Of a stretch of 64,000 nucleotides of DNA, positions 34,046-42,449 are shown one piece after another. The DNA is taken from positions 35,377-99,376 of the forward strand of contig JAWSVK010000008.1 in the NCBI GenBank assembly GCA_033851955.1, in the 5' to 3' direction. Every line of letters begins with the position of its first letter. Within the stretch, counting starts at the first letter, position 1. The DNA is from Profundibacter sp033851955 (GTDB lineage: Bacteria; Pseudomonadota; Alphaproteobacteria; Rhodobacterales; Rhodobacteraceae). A model generated the notes under the pieces. The model saw only the letters and a program-made list of their open reading frames with translations, ran no database searches and was not told where the DNA came from. The translations under genes and the position numbers were made by a program.

Positions 34046-35048
34046 CGCCCTCATATGCCTCGATAATCTTGGCCACCAAAGGATGGCGCACAACGTCTTT
34101 TGAGGTGAAATAGTTGAACGCGATCTTATCGATCCCCTTCAACAGGCGTTCGGCATCATGCAGACCACTGGTCACGCCACGCTGCAAATCGATTTGTGTG
34201 CGATCCCCCGTGATCACCATCCGGCTGTTTTTGCCAAGACGCGTCAGGAACATCTTCATCTGCATCGAGGTCGCATTCTGCGCCTCGTCCAGCACCACAA
34301 AGGCATTCGACAGCGTGCGCCCCCGCATAAACGCCAGCGGTGCGATCTCGATCTTCTTGTCCTCGATCATTTTGAGAACCTGCTTGGCCGGCAAAAAATC
34401 GTTCAGCGCGTCGTAAAGCGGCTGCATGAACGGATCGACCTTGTCCTTCATGTCGCCGGGCAAGAACCCCAGCCGTTCGCCCGCCTCGACAGCAGGGCGC
34501 GACAGGATGATCTTATCAACCTTACCCTCGATCAACATGTTAACCCCGACAGCGACCGCCAAATAAGTCTTGCCGGTACCCGCAGGGCCGATGCCAAACC
34601 CCAACTCGTTTTCAAACAGAGATTTCACGTAAGCCTTTTGCGCCTCGGTGCGCGGCTCGATCATTTTCTTGCGTGTCTTGATCTCGACGCGACCACCCTT
34701 GAACATCTCAAGTTGATCAATGCTCTCGGCGTCATCAGTCTCGCCGAACAAGGTCTCGTCGCCGCCCATGGTGATTTCGGTGTCGATGTCGCCAGTGGCA
34801 ACTTCGCGGCCAGCCTCCAAACGCAGATAAAGCGCCCGCAGAACGCGGGCCGCCTCGGCGCAGTCATCCGCATCGCCGCCCAGCGACAACTGGTTGCCAC
34901 GGCGTGCGATTTGAATGCTGAATTTATCCTCGATATGGGCCAGATTGCGGTCGAACGCACCGCACAAATCAATCAGCAAACGGTTGTCAGGGAATTCCAG
35001 TAATGTCTCAGAGGGGACATCTGGTGGGGTCAACGCGCCTATAGCCAA
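34035..35048 (-). CDS. PhoH-family ATPase (YbeZ-like)
   Basis: A 337-residue PhoH-like P-loop protein, the YbeZ partner of YbeY. An N-terminal KH-like region (about residues 10-85) precedes the ATPase core: Walker A GPAGTGKTYLAV, Walker B AFVVLDEAQNAT, and sensor VITGDRTQIDL. The start is TTG at 35048, with GGAGAA seven bases upstream and no better ATG nearby. It heads the ybeZYX-lnt type cluster. Confidence 0.95.
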   Translation of the reverse strand: MAIGALTPPDVPSETLLEFPDNRLLIDLCGAFDRNLAHIEDKFSIQIARRGNQLSLGGDADDCAEAARVLRALYLRLEAGREVATGDIDTEITMGGDETLFGETDDAESIDQLEMFKGGRVEIKTRKKMIEPRTEAQKAYVKSLFENELGFGIGPAGTGKTYLAVAVGVNMLIEGKVDKIILSRPAVEAGERLGFLPGDMKDKVDPFMQPLYDALNDFLPAKQVLKMIEDKKIEIAPLAFMRGRTLSNAFVVLDEAQNATSMQMKMFLTRLGKNSRMVITGDRTQIDLQRGVTSGLHDAERLLKGIDKIAFNYFTSKDVVRHPLVAKIIEAYEGDDV

Positions 35049-35160
35049 TCAATTCTCCTGTTCTACAGTATGGCTTGATGGTGCCAAATCGAATTGGAAC
35101 ATTCAAGCGACGATCACCTTCATTCAGGTAAAATCTGAATAACAATGCTCCAAAAGCAAA

Positions 35161-35186
35161 AGGCCGCCAGCAAATGCGAGCGGCCT
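35161..35186 (-). terminator. Intrinsic terminator after the lipoprotein gene
   Basis: On the minus strand AGGCCGC pairs with GCGGCCT around a 12-base loop, and TTTTGCTTTT follows. It lies 27 bases past the lipoprotein stop. Confidence 0.65.
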
Positions 35187-35212
35187 CCTAGCAAATTTCG
35201 TATCTTGGCTTT

Positions 35213-35500
35213 CTAGATTGGGTCAGACCCGCGCTTGAAAGGACCAGTGGCTGTGGAGGGTGGTGCAACACCGGAACACACAGGTTTGCCGTATTTATCA
35301 AGGCGCGCTGACAGATAGCCCTCTACGCCATCATCGATGATCCAATGGTCACATCCGTTAGGATCGACCCAGATGCCGGCTTTCAGGTGGCTAAGACCTT
35401 TTGAATCGATGCCGCGATCTACGGTTTTATCTATTTTATCACCACATGCCGCCAAAGTTAAGGCCACCGTAGCAAGCGTAATGCCTTTAAGTAGTTTCAT
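35213..35500 (-). CDS. Small lipoprotein sharing an unnamed domain with the upstream OmpA-like protein
   Basis: A 95-residue lipoprotein: signal peptide with lipobox LTLAACG, lipidated Cys19. The mature part contains GIWVDPNGCDHWIIDDG, VEGYLS and KPVC. The neighbouring OmpA-like protein has GIWVDPDGCEHWVMDDG, IEGYMS and IPVC, so the two carry the same roughly 40-residue domain with two conserved cysteines. It lies 12 bases downstream of that gene, so they are probably co-transcribed. The domain's function is unknown to me; a periplasmic or outer-membrane binding role is inference. Confidence 0.85.
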   Translation of the reverse strand: MKLLKGITLATVALTLAACGDKIDKTVDRGIDSKGLSHLKAGIWVDPNGCDHWIIDDGVEGYLSARLDKYGKPVCSGVAPPSTATGPFKRGSDPI

Positions 35501-35512
35501 ATCGTTACCTCT

Positions 35513-36085
35513 TTAGCGAATGCAAATAATTTCAACACGGCGGTTTTTACGCATGCCAGCTGATGTTCCGTTTGATGCAGCTGGGACGCGCTCGCCATAG
35601 CCACGAACATCAACGACCTTCGCGCCTACACTCTGTGCAACCCGTGCAACCGCATTGGCACGGTTCAACGACAGACGCATGTTGTATTGATCCGACGCGC
35701 GGCTGTCGGTGTGGCCAGCAATTGTGTAGGCACGTGCGCTTGCGCTTTGGAAGAATTGTTGCAAACGGGCGCGGCCTGCTGAGCTGATGTTGTGGCGATC
35801 AGTTGCAAACAGCTGATCCGAGTTCATCACACCACAGACATTGCCACGACGACAAACAGGGATACCTTGGCGGTTGGTATGTGGGCTCATGTAGCCTTCA
35901 ATACCGTCATCCATGACCCAATGCTCACAACCGTCCGGATCGACCCAGATACCAGGGAGATATTTTTCCCCTTTTATCGTTCCAGCCGACGCAGCAGTGC
36001 CCGACACGGCCAGCGCCAATATCGCGGCAGAGACACCCGTCAGTGATAGACGTATCACTTTCGAAATAATATTGCCCACAGTCAT
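35513..36085 (-). CDS. OmpA-family envelope protein with an extra N-terminal domain
   Basis: A 190-residue protein with a signal peptide (hydrophobic residues 13-33), a roughly 40-residue domain shared with the downstream lipoprotein (residues 44-82), and a C-terminal OmpA/MotB peptidoglycan-binding domain (about residues 85-190; FFQSASARAYTIAGHTDSR, NMRLSLNRANAVA and the terminal KNRRVEIIC). It probably ties the shared domain to peptidoglycan in the periplasm. No beta-barrel is present. Confidence 0.9.
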   Translation of the reverse strand: MTVGNIISKVIRLSLTGVSAAILALAVSGTAASAGTIKGEKYLPGIWVDPDGCEHWVMDDGIEGYMSPHTNRQGIPVCRRGNVCGVMNSDQLFATDRHNISSAGRARLQQFFQSASARAYTIAGHTDSRASDQYNMRLSLNRANAVARVAQSVGAKVVDVRGYGERVPAASNGTSAGMRKNRRVEIICIR

Positions 36086-36318
36086 TCCCCTAACAATTAT
36101 TTATAATTCACATTGCATAGTTAACAGCTCTACCACCCACCATTGGTACGCGCTTTACTTAATGGCACATTATCAAGCCTTTTTCAGTTAGGGAACTGTT
36201 ATTCTGCCAGTTTGTTTTCATATACGAAACAGTCCGGCGCAACGCGGCCAATTGACCCGCGAATTTCGGCTTTCTTCAAAAACCTCATCGGCATTTTCAG
36301 AAAAACCTTCAAGTTCCG

Positions 36319-37644
36319 TTAGGTATGAATCACTTCACCACCCAAGGAATTGGTCTCGCTTTTGATGATTCCTACCGAACAAATGTCGCCGATATTCAAT
36401 TTTGCACCGCTCAATGGTTCACTCACATGAACCGCGTGCAAATGCTGGCTTTTACCAATCATCTGCCCCTGCAATCGGCCTTTTTTCTCAATCAATACCT
36501 TAACCTCTTGGCCCACCATGGCCTCTTGCAAGGCGCGTTGCTGCACTGTGATCAGAGCCTGCAATTCCTGCAACCGCGCATTCGCCACATCAGCCGTTAC
36601 AAACGCACGTTCAGCCGCAGGAGTCCCCGGGCGTGCCGAGTATTTGAACGAATAGGCTTGGCCGTATTTGACCTCGCGGATCAAATCCATCGTCGCGCGG
36701 TGATCTGCGTCCTCTTCACCGGGGAACCCGACGATAAAATCGCCCGAGATCAAAATGTCGGGGCGGGCTTCACGGAACCGTTCAATCAGTCGGATGTATT
36801 GCTCGGCCGTGTGCTGTCGGTTCATCCCCTTTAGCACTTTGTCGCTGCCCGATTGCACCGGTAAATGCAAATAGGGCATCAGTTTTTCACAGGTGCCATG
36901 CGCCTCAATCAGATCATCCGTCATGTCATTAGGGTGGCTGGTGGTGAACCTGATCCGCTCCAGCCCATCAATGTCATTCAGCGCCCAAATCAACTTTGTC
37001 AGGCCCCAATCTTCATTTTGGTAAGCGTTCACATTCTGCCCCAGCAGATTAATCTCGCGCACCCCGCGCTCAACCAAATCGCGGGCCTCCCTCAAAATCC
37101 GCTCGCTTGGGCGCGACACCTCGGCGCCCCGCGTATAGGGCACGACGCAGAATGCACAGAACTTGTCGCAGCCTTCTTGCACCGTCAAAAACGCACTTGG
37201 TCCACGTTTGGGTAGATCGCGCTTTGGCAAGTGATCAAACTTATCCTCTTCGGGGAAGTCCGTATCCAGCGCCTTCTGCCCGGCATCCACCTGCTTCATC
37301 ATCTCGGGCAGGCGGTGATAGGTCTGCGGGCCAACCACCAGATCAACCATCGGCTGCCGCTGCATAATCTCGGCCCCCTCGGCCTGCGCCACACAGCCTG
37401 CAACACCGATCTTTAAATCGGGTTTGGCGTCTTTCAGCGGGCGATACCGTCCCAGCTCTGAATAAATCTTCTCGGCCGCCTTTTCACGGATATGACAGGT
37501 GTTCAGCAAAATCATGTCAGCCTCTTCAGGCGTTCCAACCGTATCATACCCCGATGTGCCCAGCGCCTCGGCCATGCGTTCGCTGTCATAGACATTCATC
37601 TGACAGCCATAGGTTTTGATAAAGAGCTTTTTCTTATTCGACAT
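36319..37644 (-). CDS. miaB: tRNA-2-methylthio-N6-dimethylallyladenosine synthase
   Basis: A 441-residue radical-SAM methylthiotransferase acting on i6A37 of tRNAs. The N-terminal UPF0004 domain begins IKTYGCQMNVYDSERMAEAL and holds the first cluster cysteines. The radical SAM motif is CDKFCAFCVVPYTRG. A C-terminal TRAM domain covers about the last 65 residues. I place the start at the ATG at 37644; another in-frame ATG lies at 37656. The 233-base gap upstream towards the OmpA-like gene holds nothing I can identify. Confidence 0.97.
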   Translation of the reverse strand: MSNKKKLFIKTYGCQMNVYDSERMAEALGTSGYDTVGTPEEADMILLNTCHIREKAAEKIYSELGRYRPLKDAKPDLKIGVAGCVAQAEGAEIMQRQPMVDLVVGPQTYHRLPEMMKQVDAGQKALDTDFPEEDKFDHLPKRDLPKRGPSAFLTVQEGCDKFCAFCVVPYTRGAEVSRPSERILREARDLVERGVREINLLGQNVNAYQNEDWGLTKLIWALNDIDGLERIRFTTSHPNDMTDDLIEAHGTCEKLMPYLHLPVQSGSDKVLKGMNRQHTAEQYIRLIERFREARPDILISGDFIVGFPGEEDADHRATMDLIREVKYGQAYSFKYSARPGTPAAERAFVTADVANARLQELQALITVQQRALQEAMVGQEVKVLIEKKGRLQGQMIGKSQHLHAVHVSEPLSGAKLNIGDICSVGIIKSETNSLGGEVIHT

Positions 37645-37774
37645 TACAGCCACCATTGTTCACGTATTTTCGCCGCACATCTACACAATGGAACGATCGC
37701 TTGCAATGAACCGCGAATTAACCGAATTTGAGGCAAGTTAAACAAACACACCAAAATAAACTACGGGCGCGGCA

Positions 37775-38644
37775 ATGCAATATAACGACTTGGCACATTT
37801 CATCGAAACCGGCAGTGACGTTTTGGCGCGCGGGCCCGTGGCGATGATCCTGATCGAGGATCTGGTCGAGGTCGACACTTGCATTCGCCACCACCAGCAA
37901 CTGGGATTCGAAGCCGTGCTGGTGTTCGCCCCTACGGAACTGAAGCTGCCCAAAAAGCTGGAAAACCTGATCCACCGCGTCCCCTATGACATGACCGCCG
38001 AAAGTGCGATGGAGGTCGCCGTCAATACCGTCTTAGAGGCCGCGCCAAATATCTGGTTTTACTACTGCTACAATGCCGAATACCTGTTTTACCCCTTTAA
38101 CGAGAATCGTAGCGTGGGCGAAATGATCGCCTTTAGCATGGAAGAGCGTCGCAGCAGCATCCTGACCTATGTGATTGACCTTTATGCTGGAAATCTAGAC
38201 GATTTCCCTGATGCCGTATCGCTTGAGGACGCGCACCTAGACAAATCAGGCTATTACGCATTGGCCCGTACGGATGCGGCCAACAATGGCCACCCAAAAG
38301 AGCGCCAATTGGATTTCTTTGGCGGATTACGCTGGCGGTTTGAGGAACATATTCCGGCCGCGCGGCGCAAAATCGACCGTGTCGCGCTGTTTCGCAACAA
38401 AAAGGGTTTGAAAATCCGCGCCGATCACACCTTTAACGATGAAGAATACAACACATATTCCTGCGAATGGCACCACAACATCACCGCCTCAATCTGCTCA
38501 TTCCGCACCGCCAAGGCGCTGAAACGCAACCCCGGCTCAACGTTTGACATTGAAACGTTCCGCTGGCACAACTCGACCGAGTTCGAGTGGCATTCACAGC
38601 AATTGCTGGATTTAGGGCTGATAGAACCGGGGCAGTGGTTTTAG
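37775..38644 (+). CDS. Conserved protein, possible family 2-like glycosyltransferase
   Basis: A 289-residue cytosolic protein without a signal peptide or membrane span. It opens with GPVAMILIEDLVEVDTCIRHHQ, then LGFEAVLVFAP, a Rossmann-like alternation resembling the start of family 2 glycosyltransferases of marine bacteria. A YYCYNAEYLFYPFNENRSVG segment stands where such enzymes have their acidic metal site, but no clear DxD is present. The C-terminal half is rich in His and Trp. Function is unassigned; the glycosyltransferase idea is tentative. Confidence 0.6.
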   Translation: MQYNDLAHFIETGSDVLARGPVAMILIEDLVEVDTCIRHHQQLGFEAVLVFAPTELKLPKKLENLIHRVPYDMTAESAMEVAVNTVLEAAPNIWFYYCYNAEYLFYPFNENRSVGEMIAFSMEERRSSILTYVIDLYAGNLDDFPDAVSLEDAHLDKSGYYALARTDAANNGHPKERQLDFFGGLRWRFEEHIPAARRKIDRVALFRNKKGLKIRADHTFNDEEYNTYSCEWHHNITASICSFRTAKALKRNPGSTFDIETFRWHNSTEFEWHSQQLLDLGLIEPGQWF

Positions 38645-38675
38645 GTGAATGTCTGCTTCGAGCCCTAAATGCACT

Positions 38676-39149
38676 TCAAACAGTCGTTGCAGTATCTTTA
38701 ATAACAGTTGGTACGTTGTTGACTGAAAAATTTACTGATCGCGTAATGAAGCACTTCTTATGAGCCATGTGGTGGAGCTCTGTTGCCTTCGCCACATCAG
38801 ATTCTGCAGAAACTGTTACTTTTGGATGCAGTGTGACCGATGTGAACTGCCCGGCACCGCTAGCGTCTTCGACCATGCTACCTTCAGCCGTATCCTCATA
38901 CCCCGTAACAACTATGCCCGCTTGGGAGCAGAGTCCAAGATACCAGAGCTTGTGGCACGCTGATAGTGACGCAACGAGTAGTTCTTCAGGATTCCATCGG
39001 CTTGAATCGCCCCTATGTGCGGGATCTGATGAACCTTTGATTGGTGATTTACCTTCCGCCATTATATCGTGATCTCGTTCAAAATTGCGGTGGGTCGGCC
39101 TCCCAGTCCATTTCACTGTGACCAAATAGTTGTGTCGTTTCTCGGCCAT
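38676..39149 (-). CDS. OsmC-family peroxiredoxin-like protein
   Basis: A 157-residue OsmC/Ohr-fold protein. Both redox cysteines are present: the first in ASLSACHKLWYL and the second in HHMAHKKCFITRSVN. Such proteins reduce organic hydroperoxides in the cytosol. It belongs to the OsmC/YhfA side rather than Ohr, judging from NPEELLVASLSAC. GGAGAG precedes the ATG at 39149. It is convergent with the glycosyltransferase-like gene. Confidence 0.88.
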   Translation of the reverse strand: MAEKRHNYLVTVKWTGRPTHRNFERDHDIMAEGKSPIKGSSDPAHRGDSSRWNPEELLVASLSACHKLWYLGLCSQAGIVVTGYEDTAEGSMVEDASGAGQFTSVTLHPKVTVSAESDVAKATELHHMAHKKCFITRSVNFSVNNVPTVIKDTATTV

Positions 39150-39288
39150 TTTTCTCTCCGCTATCTAAATATTTGTTATGCCTGATTACACAAATGAACG
39201 CGAGAATCCAACAAATCGACTTTGGCCGAAAGGCTGCTTAGTCCGCATAGCTGACGTTCACTTCTTATTGCCTTTGCGTAGCAAAGGC

Positions 39289-39320
39289 AGCGCCCCGACC
39301 TTTCCCATGGGGAGGGCGCT
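39289..39320 (-). terminator. Hairpin downstream of irr
   Basis: AGCGCCC (39289-39295) pairs with GGGCGCT (39314-39320) around a partly paired loop. A second perfect hairpin, TGCCTTTGC/GCAAAGGCA with a 3-base loop, lies at 39269-39289. Both are in the 228-base gap between irr and the osmC-like gene. Neither has a long T tract on the minus strand. Confidence 0.4.
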
Positions 39321-39377
39321 TTGCACCCACCCCGAGGTCTATGCGCGGTGCGTGATTTGGAGCCGGTTAGCGTTTAT

Positions 39378-39794
39378 CTAAACCCGCCGCAGCCGGATCA
39401 CCACGTCAACCTTGCTGACTTCGGCCCCCTTGGGCGCGTCCGGCAGGCGGGAGATTTCCAGCTGTTCATTGGGCGCATCCATCAATTCCTGAGAGTCTTC
39501 CCAAAAGAAATGCGGATGGTCCGACATATTGGTGTCAAAGTAACTCTTGGCCCCATCCACCATGATCTCGCGCAGCAACCCTGCCTCGCAAAACGCTCGC
39601 AGGGTGTTGTAAACCGTGGCCAGCGACACTTTTTCACCGGCATTCTGCACCGACGCATATAGGCTTTCGGCAGTGACGTGACGATCCTGACCATCCCCCA
39701 CCAGAAGATCCGCCAAAGACAGCCGTTGGCGCGTCGGGCGTAGACCTGCGCCACTTAGCCACTTGGTGCCACGTTCCGTTGCAATTGTTGTCAT
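39378..39794 (-). CDS. irr: Fur-family iron response regulator Irr
   Basis: A 138-residue Fur-superfamily regulator. The winged helix region includes GLRPTRQRLSLADLL and VSLATVYNTLRAFCEAGLL. The C-terminal dimerisation/metal half contains SYFDTNMSDHPHFFWEDSQEL, matching the HHH-poor Irr pattern rather than Fur, Mur or Zur. Alphaproteobacterial Irr senses haem status and represses iron-consuming genes under iron limitation. Location just upstream of fabA/fabB/fabI is usual in this group. The first ATG is at 39794, directly after a GTG. A candidate operator lies 69-86 bases upstream. Confidence 0.9.
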   Translation of the reverse strand: MTTIATERGTKWLSGAGLRPTRQRLSLADLLVGDGQDRHVTAESLYASVQNAGEKVSLATVYNTLRAFCEAGLLREIMVDGAKSYFDTNMSDHPHFFWEDSQELMDAPNEQLEISRLPDAPKGAEVSKVDVVIRLRRV

Positions 39795-39862
39795 CACTCA
39801 AAATCCCGTTATTTCCATCAATATAGGGCGCAAACGGGCCAAATTACAATTGCAATTCATTC

Positions 39863-39880
39863 GCATTCGAAAATGAATGC
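39863..39880. promoter_or_regulatory. Inverted repeat upstream of irr, candidate Fur/Irr-family operator
   Basis: GCATTC and GAATGC are perfectly inverted around GAAAAT, in an AT-rich block between divergent irr and trmL. The size and AT-rich centre suit a Fur-superfamily site. Autoregulation of irr is possible. No experiment supports it here. Confidence 0.35.
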
Positions 39881-40021
39881 CTCTTTACGCCAACACCCTC
39901 CGCCCCAACCCCGTGACAACGACGAGCAAAGTTGGCGTTGTTAAGAACACCCCAGTTGAGGTAACAGGAGGCCAACAACGGGCCGATCCTGTGCCCGTGA
40001 TCTAGAAAGCCCGCATCTGCT

Positions 40022-40519
40022 ATGCCCGATCCCTGCCTGAAATTGGTGTTAGTGACCCCTGAAATCCCCTATAATACAGGGGCAATCGGGCGCACCTGTG
40101 TGGCGCTAGAGCTGGAACTGATCCTGATCAAGCCTTACGGGTTTTCGCTCGACGAAAAATCCGTGCGACGGGCCGGAACCACCTATTGGCAACATGTCCG
40201 CCTTAGCGAATATGACAGCTGGCAAAAATTCATGGAAGACCGCAAGCCGCCCCGCGACAGCCTTTATTTGTTTGAAGAACACGGCACTCAGAGCGTTTAC
40301 GACCCCGACTACCAACAGGATGCCTATTTGGTGTTCGGTTGTGAATCCAAAGGCCTGCCAGCTGAAATACAAGACTCCTTAGAAGACCGGATGTTCAGCC
40401 TGCCAATGCGCAGCACCCTTGTGCGCTCGCTGAACTTAGCCAATGTCGCGACCGCCGTAATCTATCAAGCGATGCGCCCACATTTGACGGGCATAAAGCC
40501 CCCCATGAAGCGGACCTAA
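40022..40519 (+). CDS. trmL: tRNA (cytidine(34)-2'-O)-methyltransferase, SPOUT class
   Basis: A 165-residue minimal SPOUT methyltransferase that 2'-O-methylates position 34 of tRNA-Leu isoacceptors. Family signatures are VTPEIPYNTGAIGRTC near the N-terminus, LIKPYGFSLDEKSVRRAG, then LVFGCESKGLP and LPMRSTLVRSLNLANVATAV, the trefoil-knot SAM site. Length matches TrmL, which lacks extra domains. It lies between divergent irr and fabA. Confidence 0.93.
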   Translation: MPDPCLKLVLVTPEIPYNTGAIGRTCVALELELILIKPYGFSLDEKSVRRAGTTYWQHVRLSEYDSWQKFMEDRKPPRDSLYLFEEHGTQSVYDPDYQQDAYLVFGCESKGLPAEIQDSLEDRMFSLPMRSTLVRSLNLANVATAVIYQAMRPHLTGIKPPMKRT

Positions 40520-40663
40520 ACCAAGACCAAAGCGAACCGCCTCGCGGTCCCGCAGCCCCTTTGTAATAATTACCCCTTGCACCGCGCCGCCCTTGCCACC
40601 AATTATCACTGAATGGTAGAAGGTCTTAACGGGCACTGAAATATTATTAGGGGGCAAGGCTGA

Positions 40664-41176
40664 ATGGCCAATTTTCCAAGCAGTTTTAACAAAGACGATC
40701 TGATCAAATGTGCGAACGGCGAGCTGTTCGGAGCGGGCAATGCGCAATTGCCCCTGCCCCCGATGCTGATGATGGACCGCATCACAGACGTATCGGCAGA
40801 TGGCGGCGAATTTGGCAAAGGTCACATCAACGCTGAATTTGATATCAACCCTGATCTGTGGTTCTTCCCCTGCCATTTCCCCGGCAACCCAGTGATGCCA
40901 GGCTGTCTGGGTCTTGACGGGTTGTGGCAGTTGACCGGCTTTAACCTTGGCTGGCGCGGTATGCAGGGCCAAGGCTTTGCCATTGGTGTTGGCGAGGTTA
41001 AATTCTCGGGCATGGTGACGCCAAAAACCAAAATGATCACCTACAAGATTGATTTCACCCGCGTCATTGACCGCCGCCTGAAACTGGCGGTCGCCAATGG
41101 CATCATTTTGGCCGATGGCGAACAAATCTACGCGGTCAAAGACCTCAAAGTCGGCCTCGCGGCTGCCAAAGACTAA
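40664..41176 (+). CDS. fabA: 3-hydroxydecanoyl-[ACP] dehydratase/isomerase
   Basis: A 170-residue hot-dog-fold enzyme making trans-2- and cis-3-decenoyl-ACP, the branch point to unsaturated fatty acids. The active-site histidine lies in WFFPCHFPGNPVMPGC and the aspartate in LGLDGLWQL. It forms an operon with fabB (38 bases) and fabI, the anaerobic unsaturated fatty acid route. A purine-rich GGGGGCAAGG precedes the start. Confidence 0.97.
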   Translation: MANFPSSFNKDDLIKCANGELFGAGNAQLPLPPMLMMDRITDVSADGGEFGKGHINAEFDINPDLWFFPCHFPGNPVMPGCLGLDGLWQLTGFNLGWRGMQGQGFAIGVGEVKFSGMVTPKTKMITYKIDFTRVIDRRLKLAVANGIILADGEQIYAVKDLKVGLAAAKD

Positions 41177-41214
41177 CACCTGCACAAAGATCAATATCTG
41201 CAAGGAGAACACCA

Positions 41215-42441
41215 ATGCGTCGTGTCGTTATCACAGGAATGGGCATCGTTTCCTCAATTGGGAACAATGTAGAAGAAGTCACCGCCGCCCTGATATCGGG
41301 TAAATCCGGCATCATAGCCGCGCCGGAATATACCGAAAACGGGTTCCGTTCCCAAGTCCACGGCATGCCGCAAATTGACCCATCCGAACACATCGACAAG
41401 CGCCAAATGCGCTTTATGGGACCGGGTGCTGCCTATAACTATTTGGCGATGGAACAGGCGATTGCGGACTCGGGTCTTGAGGAATCTGATGTTTCCAACC
41501 CGCGCACGGGTCTTGTAATGGGCTCTGGTGGGCCGTCGACATCGAATTTTTTCCAAGCGCACAAAATGGTTAAAGAAAAAGGCGCCCCCAAACGCATGGG
41601 GCCTTTCATGGTGACCCGCTGCATGTCGTCCACCAACTCGGCTTGCTTGGCGACACCGTTTAAAATTAAGGGTGTGAACTATTCGATCACTTCAGCCTGC
41701 ACCACGTCGCTGCATTGCATCGGCAACGGGGTTGAGCAAATTCAATTCGGCAAACAAGACATCGTATTTGCTGGCGGCGGCGAGGAACTCGACTGGACAC
41801 TGTCTTGCCTGTTCGACGCCATGGGCGCCATGTCCAGCAAATATAACGACACCCCAGAAACCGCGTCTCGTGCTTTTGATGCGTCGCGCGATGGCTTCGT
41901 GATTTCAGGCGGCGGCGGCGTGTTGGTTCTAGAAGAATTGGAACATGCGCTGGCCCGCGGTGCGAAAATCTACGCCGAAGTCACAGGCTACGGAGCGACA
42001 TCCGATGGCCACGACATGGTTGCCCCATCGGGCGAGGGTGCTGAACGTTCGATGAAGCTGGCGATGTCCACCTTGGGCGATCGCAAAGTCGATTACATCA
42101 ACGCCCACGGCACCTCGACACCCGCTGGCGACGTCACCGAAGTCCACGCCGTGCGCCGCACCTTTGGCGAAGGCAAAACCCCGCCAATCACCTCGACCAA
42201 ATCACTTACCGGCCACTGTCTGGGCGGCGCGGGTGTGCACGAGGCAATCTATTCGCTGATCATGTTGGGCGGCGATTTCATCGCGCCATCGGCCAACATC
42301 ACCGAATTGGACCCACAGATAAACGAGGGCGAAATCTGCACCGAGTTCGTCAAGGATGCAGGTCTCGATACAGTTATTTCAAACAGCTTTGGTTTTGGTG
42401 GCACGAACGGCACCATCGCCATGAGCAAATATCACGGATAA
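41215..42441 (+). CDS. fabB: 3-oxoacyl-[ACP] synthase I
   Basis: A 408-residue condensing enzyme elongating the cis-3-decenoyl-ACP from FabA. The Cys-His-His triad is in SITSACTTSLH, YINAHGTSTPAGD and TSTKSLTGHCLGGAG. AAGGAG precedes the ATG. The adjacent fabA makes FabB a better call than FabF. Length is normal. Confidence 0.96.
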   Translation: MRRVVITGMGIVSSIGNNVEEVTAALISGKSGIIAAPEYTENGFRSQVHGMPQIDPSEHIDKRQMRFMGPGAAYNYLAMEQAIADSGLEESDVSNPRTGLVMGSGGPSTSNFFQAHKMVKEKGAPKRMGPFMVTRCMSSTNSACLATPFKIKGVNYSITSACTTSLHCIGNGVEQIQFGKQDIVFAGGGEELDWTLSCLFDAMGAMSSKYNDTPETASRAFDASRDGFVISGGGGVLVLEELEHALARGAKIYAEVTGYGATSDGHDMVAPSGEGAERSMKLAMSTLGDRKVDYINAHGTSTPAGDVTEVHAVRRTFGEGKTPPITSTKSLTGHCLGGAGVHEAIYSLIMLGGDFIAPSANITELDPQINEGEICTEFVKDAGLDTVISNSFGFGGTNGTIAMSKYHG

Positions 42442-42449
42442 TATTGAAA

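Noticed and set aside
34158..35003. 281-codon frame antisense to the phoH-like gene
   Set aside because: The phoH-like gene has complete Walker motifs and conserved context; the antisense frame has no recognisable features.
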